From positions 186,001 to 250,000 of the forward strand of contig BSBK01007726.1 of the NCBI GenBank assembly GCA_027943335.1: a stretch of DNA of 64,000 nucleotides, in the 5' to 3' direction. This document shows, one piece after another, positions 22,196 through 32,561 of this stretch. A program made the position numbers and the translations under genes. Position 1 is the first letter of the stretch. Each line of letters opens with the position of its first letter. The notes under the pieces were generated by a model. The model was not told the DNA's origin and ran no database searches. It worked only from the letters and a program-made list of their open reading frames with translations. This DNA comes from Chamaecyparis obtusa (taxonomy: Eukaryota > Streptophyta > Pinopsida > Cupressales > Cupressaceae).

Positions 22196-22269
22196 TCGAT
22201 GGGGGACCAAAAAGAAAAGTGGCACCTTTTTGGTACCCCATCTTTTTGCATATACCCCTATATAGATAT

Positions 22270-25200
22270 TAATTTGGTTCTGATTTTTCCATCATTAGCC
22301 ATCAGCTCGGCTAATCTCCCTTGTGCATGAGTCAACCTCATTAAATGAATAGATCTGGAACTTGCATCCATGCTTAGTGAATGTCTTGTTAACTTCAAAT
22401 ATAATTATAGATTCTCAATAAGTTGTTGATTCTCCTTTGTAAATGTTTCTACATTACAGATTTGTTTGTACAAAGAATGAACATTTTGTACAACCTCTTC
22501 CAAATTACTTACAAGGTTAGAAATTTCAACCTGTTTGACTGCAATCTCTGTTGAAACCTTCTCAAGTACCTTGGTCTCAAAATTTCTCTCAGACCATTGC
22601 ATTAACTTCTCATTTGCTTCACTATAATCACTATTCACCTTTTTAACAATATGTACCAATTTCTCTAGAATAGGTGAAGTCTCATTTATATCTTCTAGCT
22701 CAAAAGTATCTACAAATATATCTTTAATCTCATGAAGTACCCACTTTTGTTGACATTCCCTTCTTATTTCCTCTTGTTTTCTTTTTTTTCAATAGATCCT
22801 GTAAGATTTACATCATCTCATATGTCAAGTTATCAGTGTCCCATTTCAGAGTCACTATAACTTCATCTATTATTACTTGAGTGTCAAGAGACTTGTTCTT
22901 TTTCTTATGTGACTTCTTCTTCTTGGTCTCTGGTGCGCTACTACTCAGTAACTGTAATAAGGCTTGAATAACCTCTTATTCCTTAGGCTCCCGACTCTCC
23001 TCAGTTCCTTTATGCAATGTCTCCTTTGTTTCCTCAACATGAGGTCTTGAGACATTTATTGTAGACTTATCTGCTTGATATTTCATGTTTTTCTCTCCTT
23101 CTCCTATATTTAGTTCAATGTTTGCCTTGGTAGGTGTATTAATTTTTGTTGTTGTTGGCTTACCCTGCTCCTCAACACTTATACCTTGTGTATATTTTTC
23201 TTCAACTGTGACTATGTTGGAGCTAATAGGTATTGATTCCATAGTTTGTGCACCTTCAATCTTTTGATAATCATGAATTTGGATTAGTACTTTATTGGTG
23301 CTTGGTAGAAATGTATCTGAAACTTCTTTGGTAAGAATGTGACTCTTGATTTCTTCCTTGGTCAAGGAATTGATACTCACTTGTGTATCTTTAGGTACAT
23401 CCTCAATAGTGATCACATCCTATTGTTCACTCTCTTATACCTTCTACCTTATTTCTTCATCAAGATTATGTGGCTCATCTATATCCTTGATATTGTCAAG
23501 CTCAACTTATCTAGATGTGCCTTCATCTTTATGTGCACTCTTATCAAATATCAATCCAAAAATTGTCTTCCATATTAATGTATTTTGTTTAACAACTTCC
23601 ACAATCTTCTTCAATATGGAGTATGCTCTAATTTAGGAATAACCCTATTTCTATATTGCTCCATGAATTTTTCTCTTTTCTTTGTTGTTAATTCAAGCAT
23701 TATTTGTGCTAAGGTGCCTTCTCTAATTTGTCTTTCTGTTATAATGGCATACTGCCATCTCTCATCAATTTTACTAAAAATTTCATCAGGGATAAGACTC
23801 CCATTCTTTAATAGTGTCATCTTGAATGTACCCAATATCTCTATCATTGCATCTTCTATCTTTAATTTATTAGTTTTGCTCAACTTTTCAAATTTAACAA
23901 ATTTAAATCCTGCCAAACCTATGGTACTCTTGATATTTTGGAAAATCTCATCCATATTGGTTGGATGCTTATGTGTAGCCACCTTGAATTTACTGATATC
24001 TTCAGTGTCTTTTATCTCCTCATCATCATCATCCTTTTTTAGTACCAATTTCCTTCTCAGTTTCTTCTTAAGATTTCTCGACTCAACCTTAGTTTGAACT
24101 TGTTTCCTTTTCCCTGAGATCTCCCCTTTAGTATTATTTATTAAAGTTTTCTTATGTGGCTCAACTACTGTTGTAGTTAAAGATGCCCTTGTTCTCAATC
24201 TCATTGTTGAATGAGGAGTAGGCTTCTGTTTGAGGTTCTTCTTCATATCCGACTCAACAACCATTATCTCTTTGCCCTTCTTTTGTCCATCTAACTCCTC
24301 ATCATCACTTTCTTCTGACTCATTGGATTGGTCCTCAGCATGACCTTGTGTGATTTCAAGTGGTGCATCCTCCTCTTCTCCTTGATCTAACATTTTCTCA
24401 AGGTTCTTTACTAACTTCTTTCTCTTCCTCTCTAAGGTTGCAGAATTCAATCCCATTGTTATATTAGATTTAGCTTCCTCATACCTTCCAAAAATCTTAG
24501 TAGTGCTATCAATCTTCTCAGCTAGTAAATCTATTATTGTTGTAAATGTTTCATCTATGTTTACCTCATAGGGACATGGTCTCAACCATGCTACCCTTGG
24601 TATAATATCTTGTACATATGTGTGATAGATATCCACAAGAAAACATACATCATCATAAAAATTTTGTATTAATGATACCATAATTCTGCTTCTTTTCCTC
24701 ATTTTCTTCTTAAAATCAAAAAAGTAGTTTTCCATCACACTATCAAAATTTTCTCCTAATTGTTAAATAAATTCACTAATCTTCTATGTCACAGGTCAGT
24801 CCTAACTCCATAATACATCTCCTATAGTAGGAATAATATTTTGTACATATAAAAATATATAGACTATCAGGGATCTGAACTTACACATAGAGTTCTTTGC
24901 CTTCTTGATTGATGATAGGTTCTCAACAAATTGTATCAGTTGTAGCTTGGAAAGATCATATGTATGATCCTTCTTTACTATTTTCCATGCCTAGTCCATT
25001 GCAATGCAAGGAACACTATCCATTTTGCTTAACTGGTAGAACTTGTGTGGAATTACCCTCACTGCAAAATCTATCTCAAAATCTATGATCATGGAAATTT
25101 TCATTCATCGCTTGTTCCATATTGCCACATTATTCACTTGAATTAATTCCTTTCTCTACCATTGCATTGTCTTCTTCCCATTAAGAGTAGGATATCCAGT

Positions 25201-25636
25201 GACTCGGTGTATGATGTCCTTAGTGTTCTTCACCTGCCCATTCTCCAATCATAATTGCATGTCATGAACTTGACTCAAAATAATCTTAATCCATTCCATT
25301 TTGAAATTGTGAGGGAATTCTAGGGTATGAACTAACCCTTTTTCAGAAATGCACTGATGCTCTGCCTTCAACACTCCATTTTCACACAATTTTTTTAAAG
25401 CCTCCCTCAACTCATAATCTATAATTTCACTAATCTTACACATGTGTCATTCTTGTACATTTCATGAATCATCAAAACTTTTTGCAGGATCGATGCAAAG
25501 GCTTCCAAGAGATCTTCCTTCACCACACTCTCAGGTACAACTTAAAAATTTGGTGGTTTGCATGCATCAATCCTAACTAATTAAAAATTATGTACCTCCT
25601 TGCCTTGCTTACTCCAGTAGATGAACTTGATGCCAT
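22270..25636 (-). pseudogene. Large non-pol ORF of the retroelement, about 1,100 codons
   Basis: The likely start is ATG 25636 (MASSSSTGVSKAR). The segments at 25443-25249, 24738-23611 (375 codons open) and 22659-22405 share one frame. 23416-22976 is in another, so two frameshifts or an intron intervene; several single stops occur in between. Visible features: an N-terminal folded-looking third (CKISEIIDYELREALKKL; FAVRVIPHKFYQLSKMDSV), an acidic/basic middle (KKKLRRKLVLKKDDDDEE), a Ser/Thr/Glu-rich segment, and a long C-terminal coiled coil (EISNLVSNLEEVVQNVHSLY). No enzyme motif is seen. It occupies the place where pol would lie, downstream of gag. Identity is unknown; I would not call it a host gene because of the gag and LTR on the same strand. 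Confidence 0.55.
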
Positions 25637-25639
25637 TTC

Positions 25640-26290
25640 TTAAATTAAGGTTCATAAACTGATTCTTTGTAGCTCAGTAACAATTGATCTTATCAACACT
25701 TCACAATATTTACCAATGACATGTTGTTGAATCTTCACAAACTGACTTCATACAAATCACTCTTCTCAATCGCCTTTGAATCACTCTAAAATTTTTCAAA
25801 TCACTTGGTGAAATGAAAATGAATGGTAAAATTCAATATATAGATTCAAACAATCAAATTAGGTCTTCAATAAATGCTTCATACACTATTAGGCATAATA
25901 CAACTATCTCGGCCTTTGCATGATAGCTCAATTTAATCATTGTGTCATTTCATCACTTGGTCACAACCATGACTCGGTGATTAATGACATTTTAAATTTA
26001 GCTCAGTCAACATATTAGCTCAGTCATTATGAGAGCTTGACACATACTAAGAGACTTGGTCACTACAGACATAAATAATGATGCCTGACACCAATTGTGC
26101 ATAATAACTCTTTTCTTGGTACTTTCCTTAAATTTTTCCTAATGTATATTTACTTATGCAAATATGGACTTTAACACATCTAATGTTAGGAACTGGTGTG
26201 AAATATAGAATTTAAAAATATAGTTTCTTACATACTTTATTTTCTTAGTTAGAAGTAGTGTGATCACCTGATCCATTGGATTGAGCGATC
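25640..26290. other. Spacer between the two ORFs of the retroelement
   Basis: AT-rich DNA with several 'tcacttggtca/tcagt' motifs resembling those in the element's LTR. No ORF, splice site or RNA gene is recognised. It could hold a promoter or splice acceptor for the downstream ORF. Confidence 0.35.
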
Positions 26291-26299
26291 TCAAGTTCA

Positions 26300-27606
26300 C
26301 TGGTTCCACTACTTCTTGCTTCTCCTTTCTTTCTCAATGTTTGATTCATCTGGTTCTTTATCTAATCAATAATCTCTTCACCTTTTCTTTGTTCATTACT
26401 CGTTGTTGGTGCTCTGGTCCTGTAGTCTCTTTTTAAATGACCAATCTTGTGACAATTATAGCAGACCAAACTTCTATTCATCCAACTCTTGGATTTACCT
26501 CTAAAGTGTGTCCTTATACAATTTTCTCCAATATGACCATATTCTCCACAATAATGACAACTATACCATGTATTGTAATCCCAATTGAATGTGTTACCTT
26601 TCCTAGGTGCATTACCTTTCTTCTTGGATGTCCACTTTGGTTTGGCATTGGATTTGCATTCTTGTGCTCTATGACCATATTTCTATCAATTGTAGCAATG
26701 TCCTTAAAATCTAGGTGTAGTAGGTGTATTACTAGTCTTTGACCTGCATTCATGTGCCTGAGGTCAATGGTTTTTATAGTTAAAACAATATCCATTGAAT
26801 TTAGGCTTAGGATTGGACTTACCATTCTTGCTTCTACAAATATCTGATGTGTGTCCTAGTTTCCCACAGCGATGACATGTATGTTTGTTGTTCTTTGGCT
26901 TTTCATTCCTTTGGTCTCCACTCTTTGATGATTCTCCTTCTTCAGTGGATGATAGGTGCTCAGTATGGCCTAGTCCAGAGGTGTCAGTGGACCTTCATGG
27001 TGATCTCATCAGTTCCTCAAAATATCTCACAACTTCATTAGGTTTTTTCATCCTCTCAATGAGTTTCCTTTCATCTCTTAACTCATTTTTCAGTCGATTA
27101 TTCTCTAATCTCATATTTGTAATTTCCATGTCTCTCTTGTTTAACTCTTCATTTGCAAGTAACAGTTGATTTACCATGTCCAGTTGATTATTTGTAAGCT
27201 TCTACACATCACATGTCCTTTTATCAAGTCTAGTAGCCATTTATCTCTTATCTTCTCTTGTCATTGTCTTGTCTTCCTCATCTTTCTTTTTCTGTTCAAT
27301 CACTTCACATAGTCTAACTGATTAAATTTCTTGTTCTCTCCTTAGACTTTTGACTTCTTCATTTAGTGAATTATTTCTCTCCAATAGATCTAATATTGCT
27401 GCATCACTTTCACTAGAATTTTCTTTATCAAATAGAACTTTAGTGTCTTCTTCTTGATATTGAGTGTCATTCAGTTGGATTGGCAATTCTTTCCTTCTTT
27501 TTAAGGATTTCTTCAACTCCTCTCTTGTTGTTTCAAGCTAGTGCAATGCAAGATGGATGTCAATCTTCTGATTCTCTATGATCTTTCCCAACTTATAAAC
27601 CTCCAT
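26300..27606 (-). pseudogene. Gag-like protein: coiled coil plus a run of CCHC knuckles
   Basis: Starts near ATG 27606 (MEVYKLGKIIENQ), only about 50 bp after the primer-site region. The first 200 codons are charged and heptad-like (ETTREELKKSLKRRKEL; RLENNRLKNELRDERKLIER), ending with PNEVVRYFEELMRSP. A string of zinc-knuckle motifs follows: CHRCGKLGHTSDIC intact, two with cysteines lost or stops (CFNYKNH; CYN then KYGHRAQEC), CHYCGEYGHIGENC intact, and CYNCHKIGHLKRDY lacking the last Cys. Such knuckles bind packaged RNA. The usual Copia capsid domain expected before the coiled coil is missing, so this gag is N-terminally truncated or specialised. The tail is Ser/Lys-rich. Confidence 0.7.
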
Positions 27607-27654
27607 CTCCAATATCTTAACTCTCAAGTGGTTAGACTTCTTCTAAGAGAACTT

Positions 27655-27667
27655 TTCTATGGTAGCA
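27655..27667 (-). other. Degenerate primer binding site
   Basis: Two bases inside the LTR the minus strand reads TGCTACCATAG, similar to the initiator-Met primer site TGGTATCAGAG with three mismatches. It would probably not prime efficiently as it stands. Confidence 0.4.
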
Positions 27668-27669
27668 AT

Positions 27670-28920
27670 TGTTGGAATTCTTATTAGGAAAGTAAGATAC
27701 TGAGAGAGGGGGTGAATCAAAATCTTTAAAAATTTTACACTTTGAAACCAATTTCAACATGTATATCATAAACATAAACTCCAATACTGAAATAGATCTA
27801 ACTACTAATCACATCCATGAAAACAAAACACATAACACAAAGATTTTGGTAACCCAATTCTTATCTAATCTCAAAATCAAATATAACTCTATTTTGTCCT
27901 TCACTGCTCTTCTCAGTCACTTTTCTTGATCTATGCTTCTAACATTCAAAATACTTCTTCTTCCACATGCATGTGAGATCTCCTAATTGTAACAATATTA
28001 GGGTTTTGATGTCATCTTAAATAAATAATTGATCAAACTTTTAGATCAAGATCAATGATCTAGATTCATCACTTATGCCGCTTATGCATTCCCTTTTTCT
28101 GATTAGTTACAATTCTTGCATAGGGATTAATGATTGAAATCATAACACGTAATCAACTCCTTAATTATCTCAACAATCATTAAAACATGCATAGAAGTTA
28201 GCCAAAATGGTTTACCTAGAGATGTTTGTGTCATTCCAAACACATATACCAAAACTAGGTTATTTGGCATATAAAGTCTTTAGTGCTGGGTCAAAACTGT
28301 TCTTCATATACTGGCACTCGACACTGACTCTTCTATAATTTACAACTAGACATTCATACTACTTGGTAACTACTGGGGTACTTGGTGACCACTGACTTGC
28401 TCGTTAGTAACTACTTCTCGGTACATATACAAAATACAAATTCATACATTACTGGGCCTTACAAGGATGGATCGGGCATAGTGATGACTGACTAACTCTG
28501 CCTTGATAATGACTAAGTATTTGACACTAATAGACAACATGGCTTGGAGATCAATAATGTGTGTGCGATAGGGGGTGTTGATCATAATTATTTTTTCATA
28601 TTTGAAATAAAGATGGTCTGCTAGGCCCAAGAAGGCTCAAGTGCAATGGTCATTCACTTAGTGGAAAATGTAAATGGAATAATTGATTAGGAGGTGCAAG
28701 ATTTTTTACCAAATGGGGAAAAAGATTGACTTTCAGTTGACACAGACTGACTAATTCCAATTCTAGAAATGGAGCTTTGACATAGTGACTAACCTGTAAA
28801 TTCAATTTGGAGATAAACTAGAGAGAATAAGTTGGCTAGGATAACTTTTTCCTAGCACTAAGTCAGTTGGATCGAATTATTCTTGTTACTAAGTTGGTTG
28901 GGCCAACTTACTTTGTGCAC
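27670..28920 (-). repeat. 5' LTR of the gag/large-ORF element
   Basis: It starts tgttggaattcttattagg and soon reads actgagagagggggtgaatca, the common opening of the Copia-type LTRs in this window. The right terminus could not be fixed; the motif-rich 'ttggt.act' texture continues to about 28920. No second copy lies in the window. Confidence 0.5.
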
Positions 28921-28959
28921 TTTTGACTATTTTTAGTTGCAGACTATAGTCAAGATTGT

Positions 28960-29440
28960 GCACTTTCTACATCCACATCCAAAACATGCGCAACCTATTC
29001 CATTACATAGAAAAGAGATCATTTCTTTGTGGAGAGGGGTTTGTCTCAGTCAAACCCTAGTTTGGAATCAACCTTGAAAATGAAATAAAAAAATACTTTT
29101 ATTCAAAGTGTTTTGAAATAAAGAAGATGCTAGATCTGAAACATAGAGTGTGTTATATCTTGATAATGCAATGATTCATTGAATATGATCATAGATGTTA
29201 ATTTAATATATTGACTCCATGCAAAAACCTAAAATAAAATCATGAAAGATGTGCCTAGCACATTTATTGTTGTAATTTTCCACAATAATTGATATGGAAA
29301 AGGAGAATACTTGAATGCTTTCGAATGGATGGTTTTATTATGATCTTGCTTCTTGATTGTGGTATCCTCTAAGAAAGTTGATGGGAGTTTGAATATACTG
29401 CTCAACTATTAACACCACATCTTGGTTCCAATTTCAAGGC
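28960..29440 (-). repeat. Fragment related to the LTR family of 3833-10323
   Basis: 'gtctcagtcaaaccctag' followed by 'gaatcaaccttgaaa' matches the corresponding part of the LTRs near 4300 and 9250. Similarity fades within a few hundred bases, so this is an old fragment. Confidence 0.45.
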
Positions 29441-30489
29441 AAACATTAGGGACATAGCCGACCAAGCCAACTATGTCCTGGAAATAGGTCAACTAGGTCA
29501 AATTATTCTCACCAAAAAGCCTCAAAATTTGAACCAGTGGTTCTAATTGTGGAGGGGGTGTCAGAAAGGAAAGCAGAATCGAGGCTAGGATACCGAAAAA
29601 GTAATATGAGAAAATGGGGCCTAGATAAATGAGGAATTACATAGTGATGTAATTATGGGATGGTACACCACCTCACAAAATTAATTAACATATATTAATA
29701 ATAAAGATCTGCATGGAGGTCGCCACTTGCAGTTGATGAGACAAATAATATGACATGGTTTCTTTATGTGCCTTTACCCTCTTAGTCTCAAGCCACGAAT
29801 ATTTATTTTGTAGAGTTGTATATAAGTTTAGAAAGAAACTTTGAAGTTACTTGGATGTAAGCATGGCTTGGAAGGAAGTTTCATCAATGTGCATAGGACA
29901 CAAATATATAGAGACATATTGTTCGATGGGTATAAATATGATGGTAACCCACATATGTAGTTTTCCAAAATTTCAAGTGTGTTAATAATGTCTTATATTG
30001 ATGGGAGCATTTTAAAGATGAAGAGAATGCGTAAAGTTTTCCATAGAGATATTTTTTGCTTTGGATTTTTTTTACATAGGAGATTTTAAATGGAGTGAAT
30101 TTTCATTGAGTCCTTATCATATATTTGGTTCTTTGAGGGTTAGATTACGCTTGTCTAATTGGTGGTTTTGAAGCTTGTGTTAATCAGTGAAGAAATTTGA
30201 TATTTTTTTAGGAAGGCAACATGTGTTGTTAAAGGCAACAAGATGTTAGTATATTGTGATAATTTTTTACTTTATATTTTTATTAGTATACCTTCTTTAG
30301 GTAGTTGTTCCTTATTTTAATAGATGATCCTTATTATAAATTCTTACTAATTAATTTTAGAACCAGAAGAACAAGTTATATTTACATAATGATTTTAAAT
30401 CATTTAATTTAAGAGAGTTCATTTATAAATAAGAATACAAGTGATTTTTTTAGAACAATTTTACTTAAAGGTCCTATTCAAATATTAAA
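29440..30489. other. Unassigned AT-rich DNA
   Basis: No coding frame, RNA gene or repeat is recognised. Part (29440-29760) has LTR-like texture ('ggagggggtgtcagaaagg'). Confidence 0.35.
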
Positions 30490-31436
30490 TTCTATCTTAT
30501 TATAGACAAACATATATAGACAAAAAAATACATATAAATAATCATAAAAAAAATTACGACTTTGCTTGAAGTCTCACTTTTCAAATAATATTATCTTTGT
30601 CAAACGTTAATTATATTTTATACTGAATATGATTAAAAAAAAGTCAATTTTTTTTTCCAGATTTACAAAAATATAGTAATTTTTTTACAATTTGTTTGTG
30701 GTTTTGACCATAAAATGTGCAACTCATAAAGAATAGATGTTAAAAATTTCATAAAACTGTGTTGTATTTTTCTGTTTTGAAATTTAGTCAATAGTACATT
30801 ATGTCTGGAACTTAACCCATCCATCATGTATAGATATCAGATTAATTTAGACTGTAAAATGTGAGTAGTACTATATAGACAAACCATGAACTGAATTGAT
30901 TATATTTGACAATTAATGTCTTTAACAAAGGATGCATAGTACCTGGCATCTCCATAACAGAAATGCAATCTCCAATACAAATATATAGATTCCATTAGAT
31001 AATCTAAGCCCAAAATCCTCTAATAAGCATGCAATACATATTATTTATATTATTTTTGAGCCAGGCAATCCTAGTACAGCCAAATTCAAACATTCGATTT
31101 TAGCAGATCCACGAGCCATGCAAATTCCTGATCCGACTCAAAAGCAGCAATCTTCCTGGGTGCAACTAGACCAGAATTCTACCAACACGTGGCAGCAGTT
31201 CAGAGCAGCACAGCTTTGCATAAAAATGAGAGAGAAAATAATTAGCCACATATGCAGAAAATAGGCCATTCCCCGGACTCCATTCATTCCTTCAATGAAC
31301 TATTTCTCACAAGCAATAAATTATTGATTCTCACGTGAAGGATGAACTGAATTCATTCTTATTTAGAATTGAAATCAGTCAGGCAAATGATAATCCTTAG
31401 ATCATTGAGCACAACAACAGAAAGCAGTGAACTCAC

Positions 31437-31722
31437 CATCGCTTCCAAAAGCCATCGCCTGCAGGTCGTGCCTGTCGAGGGTAGCCCTGCGGTGGAGGAG
31501 GATAAGCCTGTGGATACCTAGCTGGAGGACACCCAACTGGGGAATGCCCTGTTTACAAAACACAAGGCAATCCATCAGTAGAAAATCAGGCAGTCTGAAT
31601 CACCAAATGTCAAAAGAAAGCACAACAAATCACAAAGGAAACCAAAATATCTGAGATTAAGTAGTACCGTGTGGGAGTGGAGCTCCAACAGGGGGGGCTT
31701 GTAGCTGACTGGAATTACTCAT
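31437..31722 (-). pseudogene. CYSTM-family gene, exons 1 and 2 only
   Basis: Exon 1 (31722-31668) encodes MSNSSQLQAPPVGAPLPH; donor CACG|GTACTA. Exon 2 (31548-31437) after TTTACAG| encodes GHSPVGCPPARYPQAYPPPP, then QGYPRQARPAGDGFWKR, ending at donor GATG|GTGAG. A short N-terminus with PPVG..P and repeated YPP/GYP is typical of small plant proteins with a C-terminal cysteine-rich transmembrane module, linked to stress tolerance. The exon structure also fits, but the third exon with the Cys-rich membrane segment is not found to the left within the element. A TATA-like TTTAAAT (minus strand, near 31787) and a clean ATG suggest that promoter and first two exons were captured. A complete gene with a distant third exon cannot be excluded. 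Confidence 0.6.
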
Positions 31723-31796
31723 TCTATGTAATGTAATCTAAAGAAACAAGGAATGTAATATTGAAATCCTGGCTAAGCTCTCTCACATTTAAAGGA

Positions 31797-31872
31797 TTCT
31801 CGATAAGTTTTTTTTTTCTCACGTCAGCAATGATAAGCTTTTTTTTTTTTTTTTTCTCACGTCAGAAATGAT
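31797..31872. repeat. Tandem duplication with poly-T
   Basis: 'gataagttttttttttctc' followed by acgtcagcaat occurs twice in succession; the second copy has a longer T-run and reads acgtcagaaat. It lies just upstream (minus strand) of the CYSTM exon 1. 'acgtcag' is a TGACGT (as-1/bZIP-type) core in reverse, so the duplication doubles a potential bZIP site. Confidence 0.75.
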
Positions 31873-32040
31873 TCCATAAGATAGGTCTTTATAGAGAATG
31901 AGTAATCTCAGAGCGTATAAGTTTCTTTACTATGCACTATAGTCAAGATTGTGCACTGATATTAATTATGGTCCTGGAAGATTCTGAGCTGATATTAATT
32001 GTCTTTATCATATTCGACGCACATAGATTTTTCTCTAACT

Positions 32041-32333
32041 AGAGGAAAGACCTAGACTTTTGAATGCATTGCAAAGAATAGTTTCATATTATTGTCATCA
32101 TATTTTTGTCTAACTCACAAGTAAGACTCTTGAATGCATTGTAAAGAATAGTTTCATATTATTGTCATCATATATAAACTCAAATACAGATGAATGTTAT
32201 CCTAAAAGCTCCTTTCCTTTTCTCCTAAAATGAAATATTGAATTTAAATCTATCTACTCAAATACAGATGAATGTTATTCTAAAAGCTCCTTTCCTTTTC
32301 TCCTAAAATGAAATATTGAATTTAAATCTATCT
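32041..32333. repeat. Two adjacent tandem duplications (70 bp x2, 78 bp x2)
   Basis: 32041-32177 holds two copies of a roughly 70-bp unit around 'tgaatgcattg.aaagaata'. 32178-32255 and 32256-32333 are two nearly identical 78-bp units starting actcaaatacagatg. Both abut the right inverted repeat arm of the 30490-32561 element. Confidence 0.9.
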
Positions 32334-32561
32334 GAAATTACTATATTTAAAATCTGAAAATACAAAAATTACTATATTTTTGTAAATCTGAAAATAAAAA
32401 ATGATTTTTTTAAATTTTTTAATTTTTTAATCATATTCAGTATAAAATATAATTAACCCGTTTGAGAAAGATAATATTATTTGAAAGGTAAGACTTTAAG
32501 CAAAGTCGTAATTTTTTTTATGATTATTTATATGTATTTTTTTGTCTATAATAAGATAGAA

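Larger units (their letters stand above)
2655..22200. mobile_element. Large two-gene DNA transposon candidate, with nested insertions
   Basis: The evidence is the arrangement. Palindromic 'GTGCACCCTATAGGGCAC'-type repeats sit at both sides. A plus-strand transposase gene starts about 450 bp inside the left repeats. A minus-strand multi-exon gene starts about 135 bp inside the right repeats and converges on it. About 6.5 kb is a later LTR-element insertion (3833-10323); much of 12950-19270 (satellite and LTR-like DNA) is probably also secondary. Without these the element would be roughly 7-8 kb. I could not fix exact terminal inverted repeats or a target-site duplication, so both ends are uncertain by tens of bases, and the pairing of the two flanks rests on their shared subterminal repeats. 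No standard plant superfamily (hAT, CACTA, MULE, Harbinger, Mariner) matches the transposase motifs I see. Confidence 0.6.
22260..28920 (-). mobile_element. Gag plus large non-pol ORF retroelement, minus strand
   Basis: Right-hand 5' LTR (from 27670), a primer-site-like sequence, a gag-like gene with coiled coil and CCHC knuckles (27606-26300), and a second long ORF (25636-22270). No retropepsin, integrase or reverse transcriptase is visible in any frame. The left LTR is absent: the second ORF ends about 60 bp from the right subterminal repeats of the neighbouring DNA transposon. Either the DNA transposon landed at or in this element, or the 3' end was lost. I recall gag-multi-knuckle elements with a similar extra ORF from conifer assemblies, but cannot verify it here. 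Confidence 0.65.
30490..32561. mobile_element. Element with ~195-bp inverted repeats carrying gene exons
   Basis: Left arm 30490-30685 and right arm 32365-32561 are inverted copies, starting ttctatcttattatagac at each outer end and matching through 'caaataatattatcttt' and 'atttacaaaaatatagtaa'. The left arm has a 14-bp internal duplication. The 1.7 kb between them holds exons 1-2 of a CYSTM-type gene and its upstream region. Long terminal inverted repeats around captured gene exons are the hallmark of Pack-MULE-type elements, but no 9-bp target duplication is apparent (atattaaa before, cccagaaa after) and no transposase is present. A foldback or segmental inverted duplication is the alternative. 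Confidence 0.7.
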
